A stretch of DNA of 64,000 nt from Sphingobacterium sp. HMA12. GTDB taxonomy: Bacteria > Bacteroidota > Bacteroidia > Sphingobacteriales > Sphingobacteriaceae. This document shows positions 51,841-61,147 of this stretch, one piece after another. The translations under genes and the position numbers were made by a program. The stretch spans positions 372,001 through 436,000 of the forward strand of contig NZ_BEYR01000004.1 of the NCBI RefSeq assembly GCF_002933815.1, in the 5' to 3' direction. The number at the start of each line of letters is the position of its first letter. Position 1 is the stretch's first letter. Under the pieces are notes generated by a model that saw only the letters and a program-made list of their open reading frames with translations, had not been told where the DNA came from and did no database searches.

Positions 51841-51871
51841 TTGTCAGTCCTGACATTGCCATATAGTTTTG
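51841..51871 (+). promoter_or_regulatory. Consensus promoter of the second CPBP gene
   Basis: TTG at 51841-51843, exactly 20 bases, then TAGTTTTG at 51864-51871. A full match. The TTG is in frame with the gene and could be mistaken for its start codon. Confidence 0.8.
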
Positions 51872-51882
51872 TCCCAAAAAAT

Positions 51883-52665
51883 ATGAATCGTACAAATTTC
51901 AACCTACTTGTTTTGTTTTTTTTCTTCGGGATTTACTTTGGCCTAGATCAGTTATTTTTTACGTCTGTTCAGTCCCGGATAACCGGCGTTCTTCACAACA
52001 GGGCGCTGGCCCACATGGTAACCTATGTCCTCAGTCTGCTGCCTTTGCTCTTGGGTGCGCTTTTGCTCAGACCTAAAGATCAGGATACACTGATGTCTAA
52101 ATTTGGAATAAATGAATCTCCTGCATTGGGAATAGGTATCGCTGCATTGACAACACTCCCAATGTTTATCGGCTATGCATTTAGGTTTTCTTTGATCAGG
52201 CAGCCCGATTTCAACTTTTTGGTTATTAATACCCTCTCCGCGGGGCTGTTTGAAGAACTTATCTTTAGGGCTTATTTTTTTGGTCTTGTTTACCGTTATA
52301 CACGCCTGGGTTTTATTCCCGCTATTCTGGCGACTTCGTTGATATTTGCCTTACTACATCTATATCAAAGTCAGGATCCGATGGAATTGGTACTCATTTT
52401 CGCGACAACATTTTTAGGATCGGTATTGTTTGCCTGGTTATATACCGAGTGGAAGTTCAATCTTTGGGTTCCGGTAGCCCTACATATATTGATGAATCTG
52501 GCCTGGATGCTATTTAATGTCGACGACAATGCTGCAGGCAATTGGTATGCTAATATCTTCCGCTTTTTGACGATCGCTCTAATTATAGTATTGACAGTAA
52601 TCAGAGCCAAGAATAGCCATAACGGTCTCCTGGTAAATCGGAAGACACTTTGGCGCAAGGTATAA
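51883..52665 (+). CDS. CPBP family intramembrane metalloprotease, second
   Basis: A 260-residue polytopic membrane protein with the CPBP motifs FEELIFRAYFFG (two glutamates, arginine), LIFALLHLYQ (histidine) and VALHILMNL (histidine and asparagine). I chose ATG 51883: the in-frame TTG at 51841 is the -33 promoter element. The leader would be only about six bases. The substrate is unknown; the LytTR regulator just upstream may control it. Confidence 0.9.
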   Translation: MNRTNFNLLVLFFFFGIYFGLDQLFFTSVQSRITGVLHNRALAHMVTYVLSLLPLLLGALLLRPKDQDTLMSKFGINESPALGIGIAALTTLPMFIGYAFRFSLIRQPDFNFLVINTLSAGLFEELIFRAYFFGLVYRYTRLGFIPAILATSLIFALLHLYQSQDPMELVLIFATTFLGSVLFAWLYTEWKFNLWVPVALHILMNLAWMLFNVDDNAAGNWYANIFRFLTIALIIVLTVIRAKNSHNGLLVNRKTLWRKV

Positions 52666-52817
52666 AATTCGGAAGCGCGAAGCTTCGGGAGTCTACATTG
52701 GCTTTTGCCCGATATTGGTAGGTTCGCCTTATGGACCTTTCCGAATTTATGGCAATAGAAGAGAACCCCTGAATACCAGTATTTTTTTTCGGCACGGGAA
52801 TCGCTATCTTCACCTAT

Positions 52818-53948
52818 ATGAAAAGACTGCTATTTTTACCTGCGTATATGCTTGTCGGAAGTACTATTTTGATGGGGATGTCAAGCTGTGGTGACGGAAC
52901 AAAAAAGAAGACCACCCAGAAGGAAGATTCGGCACAAATGGATGTGAGTGCGATCAAAGATACCGCGACAGCGGAGAAATTTCCGCCCTTGCCGATCAAC
53001 TATGATCAGACAAAGGTCTTGAAAAATCTGTATGTGATCGATCGTGCTGGCGTGGTTTTGCGCCAGGGTGCAGATGAAAATGCTCCAGCGCTTGGAAAAT
53101 ATCCTTTTGGGACAAAACTGGACGTGATCGGTGAGGAAGGTGAGTGGATTGCAGTGATGGATCGTATTCAACGGGATTATAAAGGGGCTAATGGCGAAGC
53201 CAATGATGTAACAAGATGGGAAAAAGTATATGTGGCGAAATCTAAATTGGGCAAACAGGATAAAATAACAATATCGCCCAAGGATTTAAATATTATTGTC
53301 TCACAGACCGTGAACGGAAAAGAAAGCTATTATGAAAAAGGGCATCCATTGGATAAATATCTTTTTGTGGAATTAATAGATGAACAAACGTTTTTAGCCG
53401 CCCGAAATACGGTAGAAAATTATTTGATCAAAGATACGCTGTCCTATACTAAAAACGGAAAGATTTTAGAACTGCCGCTGGCAAACGGGAAAAAACTGAC
53501 TTTTACAGATAAGGATATTGATAATGAGCTGGAATCTAGCTATTCGTACATGGGGCATTACGATTTTCTGAATGCTTTTGCCGTCGCGGGCAACTATTGG
53601 GAAAGTGCTGATGTACGCCTTTTTGATCGGCAGGATGGTCATCTTATTGTGGAATGCGGCGATTATCCTTTCTTTTCCGCGGATAAAAAATATTTGATGA
53701 CTTTGCATGCGGATCCCTATGAATCAACGGGTGACCTGCAAGTCTTCCACGTGAAACAGGGAAAGGTGATCCCGATGATTTCAGTAAGTTTTAAAGAATG
53801 GATGCCGACCTGGAAAGAGGAGCTGATGTTCTGGGGCAAAGATGGACATATTTACACAGCGGCCAATCACGTAAATGGTTATTGGGGTGAAGATGGATCC
53901 TTAAGCGAACGCTCCCAATTTGTTAGAATCAAGTTGCTTGAGCATTAA
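52818..53948 (+). CDS. SH3-like domain lipoprotein
   Basis: A 376-residue lipoprotein (lipobox MSSC, cysteine at about residue 24) with a charged linker. Residues about 70-145 look like a bacterial SH3 domain (VVLRQGADENAPALGKYPFGT, then EWIAVMDR). The C-terminal 230 residues, with WESADVRLFDRQDGH and FSADKKYLMTLHADPYESTG, look like a beta-rich domain I cannot name. Probably anchored to a membrane and facing the envelope. Confidence 0.8.
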   Translation: MKRLLFLPAYMLVGSTILMGMSSCGDGTKKKTTQKEDSAQMDVSAIKDTATAEKFPPLPINYDQTKVLKNLYVIDRAGVVLRQGADENAPALGKYPFGTKLDVIGEEGEWIAVMDRIQRDYKGANGEANDVTRWEKVYVAKSKLGKQDKITISPKDLNIIVSQTVNGKESYYEKGHPLDKYLFVELIDEQTFLAARNTVENYLIKDTLSYTKNGKILELPLANGKKLTFTDKDIDNELESSYSYMGHYDFLNAFAVAGNYWESADVRLFDRQDGHLIVECGDYPFFSADKKYLMTLHADPYESTGDLQVFHVKQGKVIPMISVSFKEWMPTWKEELMFWGKDGHIYTAANHVNGYWGEDGSLSERSQFVRIKLLEH

Positions 53949-54090
53949 AGATGGAGCCAAAGAGGACTCCATGTCGATTTAATTTGCGGATATCGACTGG
54001 ATGGACGCTATTTTTCTGTTTTAGGTAAAACTATTCTGGGACGCACCTGTTGTATTCAATAAAATAGATTATAGTTTGTAATTTAGCTGG

Positions 54091-54567
54091 ATGAAACTAA
54101 AAACACTACTGTTATTTGCTGCGCTATGTTGTTCATTCTTTCTGGTAAAGGCTCAAAATAAGCCTTGGCGGGAGCATAACAGCTGGATCTGGGGCCCTTC
54201 AGTGGGATACCAATACCAAAGTGGCAATTTTCTAAAAGTTTCTGGTTGGGGCCTATTTGCACCGAACGACTTTCAGTACATGAAAATAGACGCTGGTGCA
54301 AATTTCAGCTGGATGGACAACAAAACGACCGTCATTCCCGAGGTGGGCTTTACCTATTATCTGAATGACTTTGTCCTGTTCCCATTTGTCAAGGCCGAAT
54401 TGACCCCTTATACCATCACACCCAAAGTTGGGGCAAGTTTATTCTCAATCGTCGACCTGGGTATAGGTTACGGATTTGATTATAACACGAAAAAGAATTT
54501 TAGGCCAATAGATGGTTTTACGGTGTCTGTGGGGGTGAATATACCCCTGAATTTTCATCTTTATTAA
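54091..54567 (+). CDS. Small secreted beta-strand-rich protein, tandem copy 1
   Basis: A 158-residue protein with a signal peptide ending LVKAQ. The mature part alternates hydrophobic strands with aromatic residues (GPSVGYQYQSGNFLKV, EVGFTYYLNDFVLFPFVKAE, IPLNFHLY), consistent with a small outer-membrane barrel. It is clearly paralogous to the next gene, sharing VIPE, TPYT and TPKVG motifs at matching positions. Function unknown. Confidence 0.75.
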   Translation: MKLKTLLLFAALCCSFFLVKAQNKPWREHNSWIWGPSVGYQYQSGNFLKVSGWGLFAPNDFQYMKIDAGANFSWMDNKTTVIPEVGFTYYLNDFVLFPFVKAELTPYTITPKVGASLFSIVDLGIGYGFDYNTKKNFRPIDGFTVSVGVNIPLNFHLY

Positions 54568-54577
54568 ATGATGGATT

Positions 54578-55042
54578 ATGCAAAATAGAAGTATACTTTG
54601 GATCGGCAGTATGGTTATTTTGCTTGCTTTTGGAAAAAAGGCTACGGCACAGGATCATTTGATCGGTCCTACGCTGAGTTATCAATTCCAAAAAGGGAGT
54701 ATTATAAAAACGGGCGCTTATTTTGCATTTCCATTTTCAGGCGATAATATCTTGCGGGCGGATGCCACTGCCAACTTCACCTGGACGCAAAAGAAATTTG
54801 CAGTCATTCCCGAGGCCGCGCTAACGTATTATCCACAAACCTACGTGCTGACTCCATTTGTACGTGCGGAAGTAACGCCTTATACTTTCACCCCAAAAGT
54901 TGGCGTTAGCCTAGCTACGCTTTTAGATATTGATTTTGGGTATGGTTTTTCGATCAAAGACAAAACGGATTATCGGCCAATGAAAGGATTTGCCGTGTCC
55001 CTAAGATTCAGTATTCCGCTGAACTATAGGCTCAACATGTAA
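54578..55042 (+). CDS. Small secreted beta-strand-rich protein, tandem copy 2
   Basis: A 154-residue paralogue of the preceding gene, ten bases downstream, with its own signal peptide ending ATAQ. Shared landmarks: VIPEAALTYYPQTYVLTPFVRAE, TPKVGVSLATLLDIDFGYGF, and IPLNYRL at the end. The two have diverged considerably, so the duplication is not recent. No catalytic motif. Confidence 0.75.
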   Translation: MQNRSILWIGSMVILLAFGKKATAQDHLIGPTLSYQFQKGSIIKTGAYFAFPFSGDNILRADATANFTWTQKKFAVIPEAALTYYPQTYVLTPFVRAEVTPYTFTPKVGVSLATLLDIDFGYGFSIKDKTDYRPMKGFAVSLRFSIPLNYRLNM

Positions 55043-55123
55043 TTTTTTTCGCTTTCACGTCTTCTGTCTGATTGCTCTGAATCAAAAAGAAAATGAGTCG
55101 AAAATTTTCTCTGCCTGAAGTAT

Positions 55124-55385
55124 TTAAAAAACCTTTTTTGAGCTGATGTACGTGCCGTATAGGACAGGGCCTATGACAGAGACTTTTATTGTTTTCGGAC
55201 CCTGCTCATTGGTTTCAAAAGTAAAATTTCCGAGACTATCCGTTGTGCTTCAGTCGTAGGTTCCGTCAATATAAACATTGGCTAAATAGATCGGTTTGCT
55301 ATTTTTTTCCAATACCCTTCCTTTGAGGACAGATTGGGAAAAACGATATTAATGGTAAAAAAAATAAGACTAATAGCAGCTTCAT
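55124..55385 (-). pseudogene. Remnant of a CarboxypepD-regulatory-like secreted protein
   Basis: On the minus strand from ATG 55385: MKLLLVLFFLPLISFFP (signal peptide), then a frameshift into SVLKGRVLEKNSKPIYLANV, an in-frame TGA at 55252-55250, then STTDSLGNFTFETNEQGPK and a stop at 55126. This is the start of a CarboxypepD_reg or TonB-receptor-like protein broken by one frameshift and one nonsense change, and cut short. It accounts for most of the gap 55043-55556. Confidence 0.6.
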
Positions 55386-55556
55386 TTGATGGATTTTTAT
55401 CCGAATATGGGCTGACACAGCTGCTTTTACGAAAAAGAGTAGATGAAATGTCAAAATATCATGACGAAATGTAGTATTTCGATTTTATGCTGTAAATTAA
55501 TGTCTGAAATGAAAACCGGTCGCCATAACGAGCGGTGTAAATTAAGTCACAGAAAG

Positions 55557-56525
55557 ATGCGAATTACCATTTTAGATGACTATCAAGATGCTGTCCGACA
55601 GCTGGATTGTTTCAAAATACTTGATGGTCACGATGTTCAGATATTGAAACAATCCTATACAGATCCACAAGAATTAGCGGAAAAGCTTAAGAATACAGAA
55701 GCGCTGGTGCTAATCAGAGAGCGAACGAAAATCTCTGCTGATCTGCTCAGCAGACTTCCAAATCTCCAGCTCATCAGCCAAACCGGTAAAATTTCCAACC
55801 ATCTTGATCTGGCTGCCTGCAGTGCTTATCAGGTTGCTGTTGCAGAGGGTGTCGGATCCCCGACTGCTCCTGCCGAACTGACTTGGCTATTAATTATGCA
55901 TGGCTTACGGAAGCTGCCGCAAGCGATTGAAGCAATGAAATCAGGGCAATGGCAGACGAATATCGGTCAGTCCGTGGCAGGAAAAACAATCGGTATATGG
56001 AGTTATGGTAAGATCGGTCGGCTGGTTGCCCAATATGCCAAAGCATTTGGTGCGCAGGTGATCGTTTGGGGGAGTGAGCGCTCTAGAGAAGAAGCTGTGA
56101 AGGACGGATTCTTAGCTGCATCTAGTAAATCGGATTTCTTCCATTTTGCGGATGTGGTAACGCTGCACCTGAGGTTGGTGCCAGAAACCCGAGGTATAGT
56201 AAAATTGGAAGATCTACGTTCGATGAAGCCGTCAGCGCTATTCGTCAATACTTCGCGGGCTGAGTTGGTGGAACAAGGTGCGCTGCTGGACGCATTGGAA
56301 AGTGGAACGCCCGGCGCCGCTGCGGTGGACGTGTACGAGTCTGAACCAATCAGGGATCCGAATTATCCATTGCTGCAGATGTCCAATGTTATTTGTACCC
56401 CACATTTGGGGTACGTGGAGGCGAATGGTTATGAAAAGCTGTTTAAGCCAGCTTTTGAAAATATTGTTGCTTTCGCACAAGGAACGCCGCAGCATATTGC
56501 CAACCCGGAGGTACTGACGAGTTAA
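55557..56525 (+). CDS. D-2-hydroxyacid dehydrogenase family protein
   Basis: A 322-residue NAD-dependent dehydrogenase. Substrate-domain start MRITILDDYQDAVR; Rossmann motif GIWSYGKIGRLVA, where the first glycine of GxGxxG is serine; catalytic arginine in NTSRAELVE, glutamate in YESEPI and histidine in CTPHLG. I chose ATG 55557 behind AGAAAG; upstream in-frame ATGs add 38 residues of unrelated sequence. The substrate is unknown; relatives include glycerate and phosphoglycerate dehydrogenases. Confidence 0.9.
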   Translation: MRITILDDYQDAVRQLDCFKILDGHDVQILKQSYTDPQELAEKLKNTEALVLIRERTKISADLLSRLPNLQLISQTGKISNHLDLAACSAYQVAVAEGVGSPTAPAELTWLLIMHGLRKLPQAIEAMKSGQWQTNIGQSVAGKTIGIWSYGKIGRLVAQYAKAFGAQVIVWGSERSREEAVKDGFLAASSKSDFFHFADVVTLHLRLVPETRGIVKLEDLRSMKPSALFVNTSRAELVEQGALLDALESGTPGAAAVDVYESEPIRDPNYPLLQMSNVICTPHLGYVEANGYEKLFKPAFENIVAFAQGTPQHIANPEVLTS

Positions 56526-56807
56526 CCCGCACCGATCGGGTCTCGCGGCTAAAATAGGTTTGTGTATCAAAATTTCCCTTTTGTCTATAAGTAAATAAAT
56601 GGCACACTATCCAGTGGAATGGTGCTTGAAACGTCATTCACGTTGTATAGCTGATCAGAGGAATGGAAAATGAATGTTTCTGTTATAGTTGACCGGTGTC
56701 AATCTAAATGTGTATTATTGACTGAAATCAAATTTTCCAAAAGTAAAAGCGCACCCCCTGGTAATTGAAAATTTAAAAGAAGGGCTATTTGGGGATAAGA
56801 GAATTAA

Positions 56808-57854
56808 ATGAAAAATTTTACAAAACTTGACCAGCCTACCGGGCGATCCATCTACTTGGATGGAAAGGAATATCTCTTTTTTGGAGGGACTTCCTATCTT
56901 GGGCTGGCGACGGACAGAGCATACACCGAACTTTTTATCGAGGGGATAAAACGGTATGGCATTAATAACGGGACATCTCGCAGTAACAATGTTCAGCAAG
57001 CTATATTCGACCAAGCTGAAGCATATGCTTCAGGGCGATTTGGATTTGAGGCTGGACTATTGCTATCAAGCGGTTACCTGGCAACGCAATTTGTTGTCAA
57101 AATGTTGTCAAATGAAGGCGAGCTGCTTTATGCTCCCTCCAGTCATCCCGCGCTATGGCTTGACGCAAACCCCGGTATAACGGGCGATTTTAGGGACTGG
57201 AGCCTACGTACTGTCGAGTATATCAATCAATCCAAAGCGACTTCATTTGTCGTCGTCAGTAATAGCCTGGATAACATGAAGCCCGAGCGGTACGACTTTT
57301 CGGTCTTTGGTACAATTGCGGCAGATAAACGAGTGACTTTAGTACTGGATGATTCTCATGGTATCGGTGTGTTGTCTGAAAATGGAATTTCTTTAACTGA
57401 ACGTGATTTTCTAGACGCAAATATTGAACTGATTGTCGTGGCCTCCCTGGCCAAGGGATTAGCGACAGATGCAGGACTAATCTTGGCTAGCCAGAAACGG
57501 ATTGCGGAGTTTAAAAAATCAAACTTTTATACGGGTGCCTCCCCGAGTTCCCCCGCGAGTCTTTATGCTTTTGTAAATGGGGAGCAGATCTATCGCAAGC
57601 AATTTGAAAAATTGCAGGAAAATATTCTTTATTTCGCATCACTTTCAAAAGGATATTTAAATACCGTCGCTAATTTTCCGGTCTTCTCTTCCAATGATAT
57701 TAGTCTCTATGAAAGGCTAATGGAAGCAAGTATATTGGTCTCTAGTTTCCCTTATCCCCTTCCTACAGATCCATTATTGAATAGAATTGTTGTCAATGCA
57801 CATCATACTCGCGAAGATTTGGAACGTATTAGTCATGCAATTGGCATATCTTGA
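56808..57854 (+). CDS. PLP-dependent AOS-family enzyme (BioF/KBL/SPT-like)
   Basis: A 348-residue fold-type I PLP enzyme of the alpha-oxoamine synthase type. YLGLATD and NNGTSRSNN near the start, the PLP-contact LVLDDSHGIGVLSE (aspartate and histidine) and ASLAKGLATDAG with the Schiff-base lysine are family motifs. These enzymes condense an amino acid with an acyl-CoA. Which substrate is used (biotin, sphingolipid or other) cannot be told; no bio genes are nearby. An isolated gene with about 280 non-coding bases on its left where I see no feature. Confidence 0.8.
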   Translation: MKNFTKLDQPTGRSIYLDGKEYLFFGGTSYLGLATDRAYTELFIEGIKRYGINNGTSRSNNVQQAIFDQAEAYASGRFGFEAGLLLSSGYLATQFVVKMLSNEGELLYAPSSHPALWLDANPGITGDFRDWSLRTVEYINQSKATSFVVVSNSLDNMKPERYDFSVFGTIAADKRVTLVLDDSHGIGVLSENGISLTERDFLDANIELIVVASLAKGLATDAGLILASQKRIAEFKKSNFYTGASPSSPASLYAFVNGEQIYRKQFEKLQENILYFASLSKGYLNTVANFPVFSSNDISLYERLMEASILVSSFPYPLPTDPLLNRIVVNAHHTREDLERISHAIGIS

Positions 57855-58034
57855 TTTTTTTATGACATCCATTGAATCAACTTGTTGTAAATTAGGAAAT
57901 TGTTGTTAATTTTGAAACTTATTTAGCGGTTTGCTCGATGTGAAATCTCGTTAATTGATTGTAAATGTTTGGCTTTTGGAAGCTTATTTATCAAAAAAGT
58001 ATTTAAATAATTTCCATTCCTCATTTTAAAACAA

Positions 58035-58042
58035 TACTTTTG
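58035..58042 (+). promoter_or_regulatory. -7 element TACTTTTG for the HU gene
   Basis: TACTTTTG fits TAnnTTTG and lies 59 bases before the ATG at 58102. The -33 side is AT-rich without a clear TTG. Confidence 0.55.
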
Positions 58043-58101
58043 CATCCCCAAACATTAGTTGGCTTAAGGGTTGAAAAATAAATAATTACAGTAAAATAGA
58101 T

Positions 58102-58386
58102 ATGACTAAAGCAGAAATTATTGCAGAAATCTCTAACAAAACTGGCTTAGAGAAGGTAGATGTTCAAGAGACCGTAGAGGCGTTCTTCAAAGTTGTCAAA
58201 AACGCAATGATCGGAGGAGAAAATGTATATGTAAGAGGTTTTGGTAGCTTCGTAGTCAAAAAAAGAGCTGAGAAGACTGCAAGAAACATTTCAAAAAATA
58301 CAGCAATCATTATTCCAGAGCACTTTGTTCCTAGCTTCAAGCCAGCTAAGATTTTCGTTGAGAAAGTAAAAAACGGCAATAAATAA
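58102..58386 (+). CDS. HU family DNA-binding protein
   Basis: A 94-residue HU/IHF protein. MTKAEIIAEISNKTGLEK is the dimerisation helix pair, VRGFGSFVVKKRAEKTARN the beta-arm approach, and FKPAKIFVEKVKN the C-terminus. It binds and bends DNA as a dimer. It opens a run with a TPR protein, a small basic protein and RNase G. Confidence 0.95.
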   Translation: MTKAEIIAEISNKTGLEKVDVQETVEAFFKVVKNAMIGGENVYVRGFGSFVVKKRAEKTARNISKNTAIIIPEHFVPSFKPAKIFVEKVKNGNK

Positions 58387-58403
58387 TCTTAAAATAGATT
58401 AAA

Positions 58404-59240
58404 ATGGCAAAAACCAAACAAATAATAGTCATAGGAGCAGTTGTAGCCTTGGTTGCTGTGCTATTTGCGCAGCCTATTAAAGGTTTGGTGGACAAAGAAA
58501 AACAAACTGCTGCAGCATCTGAATCGAAACCTTCCAATGAAGTAAATTTGGAAAATATCTCTTCGATGACAAAACAAGGTTTAGATGCTAGTTTAGTCAA
58601 AGAAATTTCCGATATTGAGGCCCAAGTTGCAAAAGCTTCCGGTGAAGATAAGATAAAGCTGTTGCAACAGTTGGCAAATAAGTGGGACGATGTCGCAAAA
58701 CCGGCCCCTCAGGCATTTGTGTATGAGGAAATGGCAAAGGTTTCTCCCCAATTTGAATATTGGTTGAAAGCTGGGAATGCTTATCGTGCTGCTTATACTA
58801 ATTTGCAAGATTCTACTTTGGCCCAAGCACTTAATCAGAATGCAATTCATGCGTATGAGGCGGCGCTAAAAGCGAATTCAAGTAGTCTTGATGCGAAAAC
58901 AGGATTAGGTGCCGCAATGGTATCAGGAACAAACAATCCGATGGCAGGTATTGCTTTATTGCGAGAAGTTGTTGCTGCTGATCCTAAAAACTTAGAAGCG
59001 AATAAAACTTTGGGATTGTTTTCATTACAGTCCCGTCAGTTTGACAAAGCCATCGAGCGTTTTAAGACCGTTATCGATCAAAAACCCGATGCAGAGTCAT
59101 ACTTTTACTTAGCCACAGGCTATGAAAATATTGGGATGAAAAAAGAAGCCGTAACTGCTTTTCAAAAAAGTAAAGAACTGGCCGCTGATCCGTCCCTATC
59201 ACAATTCATCGACCGTAAGATCGGGGAATTGAGCAAGTAA
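58404..59240 (+). CDS. Tetratricopeptide repeat protein, membrane-anchored
   Basis: A 278-residue protein with one N-terminal transmembrane helix (about 6-24, IIVIGAVVALVAVLFA) and a helical body containing TPR-like repeats, clearest at about 180-265 (NLEANKTLGLFSLQSRQFDKA, SYFYLATGYENIGMKKEA). It follows HU by 17 bases, probably co-transcribed. Partner unknown. Confidence 0.85.
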   Translation: MAKTKQIIVIGAVVALVAVLFAQPIKGLVDKEKQTAAASESKPSNEVNLENISSMTKQGLDASLVKEISDIEAQVAKASGEDKIKLLQQLANKWDDVAKPAPQAFVYEEMAKVSPQFEYWLKAGNAYRAAYTNLQDSTLAQALNQNAIHAYEAALKANSSSLDAKTGLGAAMVSGTNNPMAGIALLREVVAADPKNLEANKTLGLFSLQSRQFDKAIERFKTVIDQKPDAESYFYLATGYENIGMKKEAVTAFQKSKELAADPSLSQFIDRKIGELSK

Positions 59241-59277
59241 TTAATTTATTATTTTATAATCATTAAAAAATTTAGCT

Positions 59278-59367
59278 ATGCCAAGCGGAAAAAAAAGAAA
59301 AAGACACAAGATGGCTACTCACAAACGTAAAAAACGTTTAAGAAAAAATAGACACAAGAAAAAATAG
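59278..59367 (+). CDS. 29-residue basic protein, AURKAIP1/COX24 domain type
   Basis: ATG 59278 to TAG 59367 reads MPSGKKRKRHKMATHKRKKR and ends LRKNRHKKK: 19 of 29 residues are K, R or H. It matches the very short COX24/AURKAIP1-like proteins of Bacteroidota, related to the mitochondrial ribosomal protein mS38 and probably ribosome-associated. Its conserved position before the RNase G gene also supports it. Function is inferred from the family. Confidence 0.85.
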   Translation: MPSGKKRKRHKMATHKRKKRLRKNRHKKK

Positions 59368-59421
59368 TCTTGTGTTAAGCTTTTAAACATCTTGGCCCAT
59401 TTTGCTGAGATAGCTTTACGA

Positions 59422-59465
59422 AACGATCTACATGTCTTTAATGGGTGTGTAGATTGTTTTTTTCG
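59422..59465 (+). terminator. Terminator before the RNase G gene
   Basis: AACGATCTACA / TGTAGATTGTT (one G-T pair) with a 15-base loop, then a T-run. It ends the HU/TPR/COX24 transcript. Confidence 0.8.
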
Positions 59466-59544
59466 TAACAACGTTCTTTAAATGTTTAATCGGATACCCA
59501 AAATTGCGATAGGATATTGCATAGGTATCAAAAATGAGTAGCTT

Positions 59545-61098
59545 TTGGTAAAGGAATTAATTATCGATTCAACTCCTGATAAAGGGGTAACTATTGCTTT
59601 ACTACAAGACAAGCAGCTTGTTGAACTTAACCGCGAGCCCGCAAATAATAATTTCGCCGTCGGAGATATCTATCTCGGACGAATCAAACGGATTATGCCG
59701 GGGCTGAATGCGGCTTTCGTAGATGTAGGCTACGAAAAGGATGCTTTTCTACATTATCTAGATTTGGGTCCCCAAGTTCAATCTTTGCTAAAGCTTACAC
59801 GTATCGTAAAGAATGGCAGTTATCAAGAGAAACTGCTCAATAGTTTAAAACTTGAAAAGGATATCGATAAAGCTGGTAAGATCTCTGATGTCTTGAGCAA
59901 AAATATGCTCGTGCCAGTTCAAATCGCCAAAGAACCCATCTCAACAAAAGGACCTCGTCTGAGCTCAGACCTTTCAATTGCAGGTCGTTTTGTCGTTTTG
60001 GTACCTTTCTCAAGTACTGTTTCCATTTCCAAGCGTATCAAAGGTAGTAACGAACGTAACCGACTTAAAAAGATTGTCGAAGGAATTAAACCAGCTAATT
60101 TTGGTGTAATCATCCGTACAGTCTCTGAAGGTAAAGGTGTCGAAGAACTACAACGTGACTTATTGGACCTGATCTCAAAATGGGAGCTATTTACCAAACG
60201 TCTTCGTAATGCTGAACCGCCACAAAAGGTTCTCGGCGAAATGGATCGTGCATCCACGATTCTACGGGATATCCTAACGGATGAGTTTTCGCATATTTAT
60301 GTTAATGATCCTTCGATCTTCGAAGAAACAAAATCATATATACACGATATATCTCCAGACCTGGAGAAAATTGTAAAACTTTACAAACATAAAGAACCAA
60401 TTTTCGACCATTTCGGAGTTGAAAAGCAAATCAAGGCAGCTTTTGGCAAGACTGTTACTTTGCCCGGCGGCGCGTATCTCGTTATTGAGCATACCGAAGC
60501 CCTGCACGTAATTGATGTCAATAGTGGTAACCGTTCTGCCAATAAGGAGAATCAGGAAGATAATGCATTGCTGGTCAATATGGAAGCAGCAAAGGAAATT
60601 GCGCGACAACTGCGTTTGCGTGATATGGGGGGAATTGTAGTCATCGATTTTATTGATATGCATAAACCCAATCATCGAAAAGAGTTGTATACGTTCTTAA
60701 AGGAATGTATGGTTTCGGATAGAGCGAGACACACGATTTTGCCACCAAGTAAATTTGGTCTAGTGCAGATCACCCGTCAACGCGTAAGACCTGAAATGAA
60801 TATTGTCACAAACGAGAAATGTCCGGCTTGTGATGGTACAGGTGAAATCCGGTCAAGTATTGTCCTAATGGATGATATTGAAAATAATTTGAGTTTTATT
60901 CTTCAAGAACAGAATGAGAAAAAGGTGACCTTATGTGTTCACCCCTACATAGACGCCTACATTAAGTCTGGTTTGATTTCTAAAAGAATGAAATGGTTTA
61001 TGAAGTACGGTAAATGGATTAAAGTAAATCCAATGACGTCATATTATCTAACTGAATTCCACTTTTTCAATGCGAAAGATGAGGAAATCAAGTTATAA
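59545..61098 (+). CDS. rng: Rne/Rng family ribonuclease (RNase G)
   Basis: A 517-residue endoribonuclease for RNA processing and decay. An S1-like domain near the start (FAVGDIYLGRIKRIMPGLNAA, AFVDVGYEKDAFLHY) is followed by the RNase E/G catalytic core (GGAYLVIEHTEALHVIDVNSG, IVVIDFIDM) and the zinc-link CPACDGTGE. The start as written is TTG 59545. Eleven bases upstream an out-of-frame ATG reads ATG AGT AGC TTT TGG TAA; one extra T in the TTTT run would fuse it as MSSFLVKEL, so a start-site frameshift or sequencing slip is possible. Confidence 0.93.
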   Translation: MVKELIIDSTPDKGVTIALLQDKQLVELNREPANNNFAVGDIYLGRIKRIMPGLNAAFVDVGYEKDAFLHYLDLGPQVQSLLKLTRIVKNGSYQEKLLNSLKLEKDIDKAGKISDVLSKNMLVPVQIAKEPISTKGPRLSSDLSIAGRFVVLVPFSSTVSISKRIKGSNERNRLKKIVEGIKPANFGVIIRTVSEGKGVEELQRDLLDLISKWELFTKRLRNAEPPQKVLGEMDRASTILRDILTDEFSHIYVNDPSIFEETKSYIHDISPDLEKIVKLYKHKEPIFDHFGVEKQIKAAFGKTVTLPGGAYLVIEHTEALHVIDVNSGNRSANKENQEDNALLVNMEAAKEIARQLRLRDMGGIVVIDFIDMHKPNHRKELYTFLKECMVSDRARHTILPPSKFGLVQITRQRVRPEMNIVTNEKCPACDGTGEIRSSIVLMDDIENNLSFILQEQNEKKVTLCVHPYIDAYIKSGLISKRMKWFMKYGKWIKVNPMTSYYLTEFHFFNAKDEEIKL

Positions 61099-61114
61099 TA
61101 GAAAGAGATTAACG

Positions 61115-61146
61115 AAAAGGGTTAGTAGTAATACTAGCCCTTTTTT
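61115..61146. terminator. Terminator between rng and miaA
   Basis: AAAAGGGTTAGTA / TACTAGCCCTTTT (one G-T pair) with a four-base loop and T-run. It sits between convergent genes and can serve both. Confidence 0.85.
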
Positions 61147-61147
61147 G

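Noticed and set aside
51841..51882. TTG 51841 as start of the second CPBP gene
   Set aside because: The TTG is the -33 element of a perfect-spacing promoter whose -7 is at 51864-51871.
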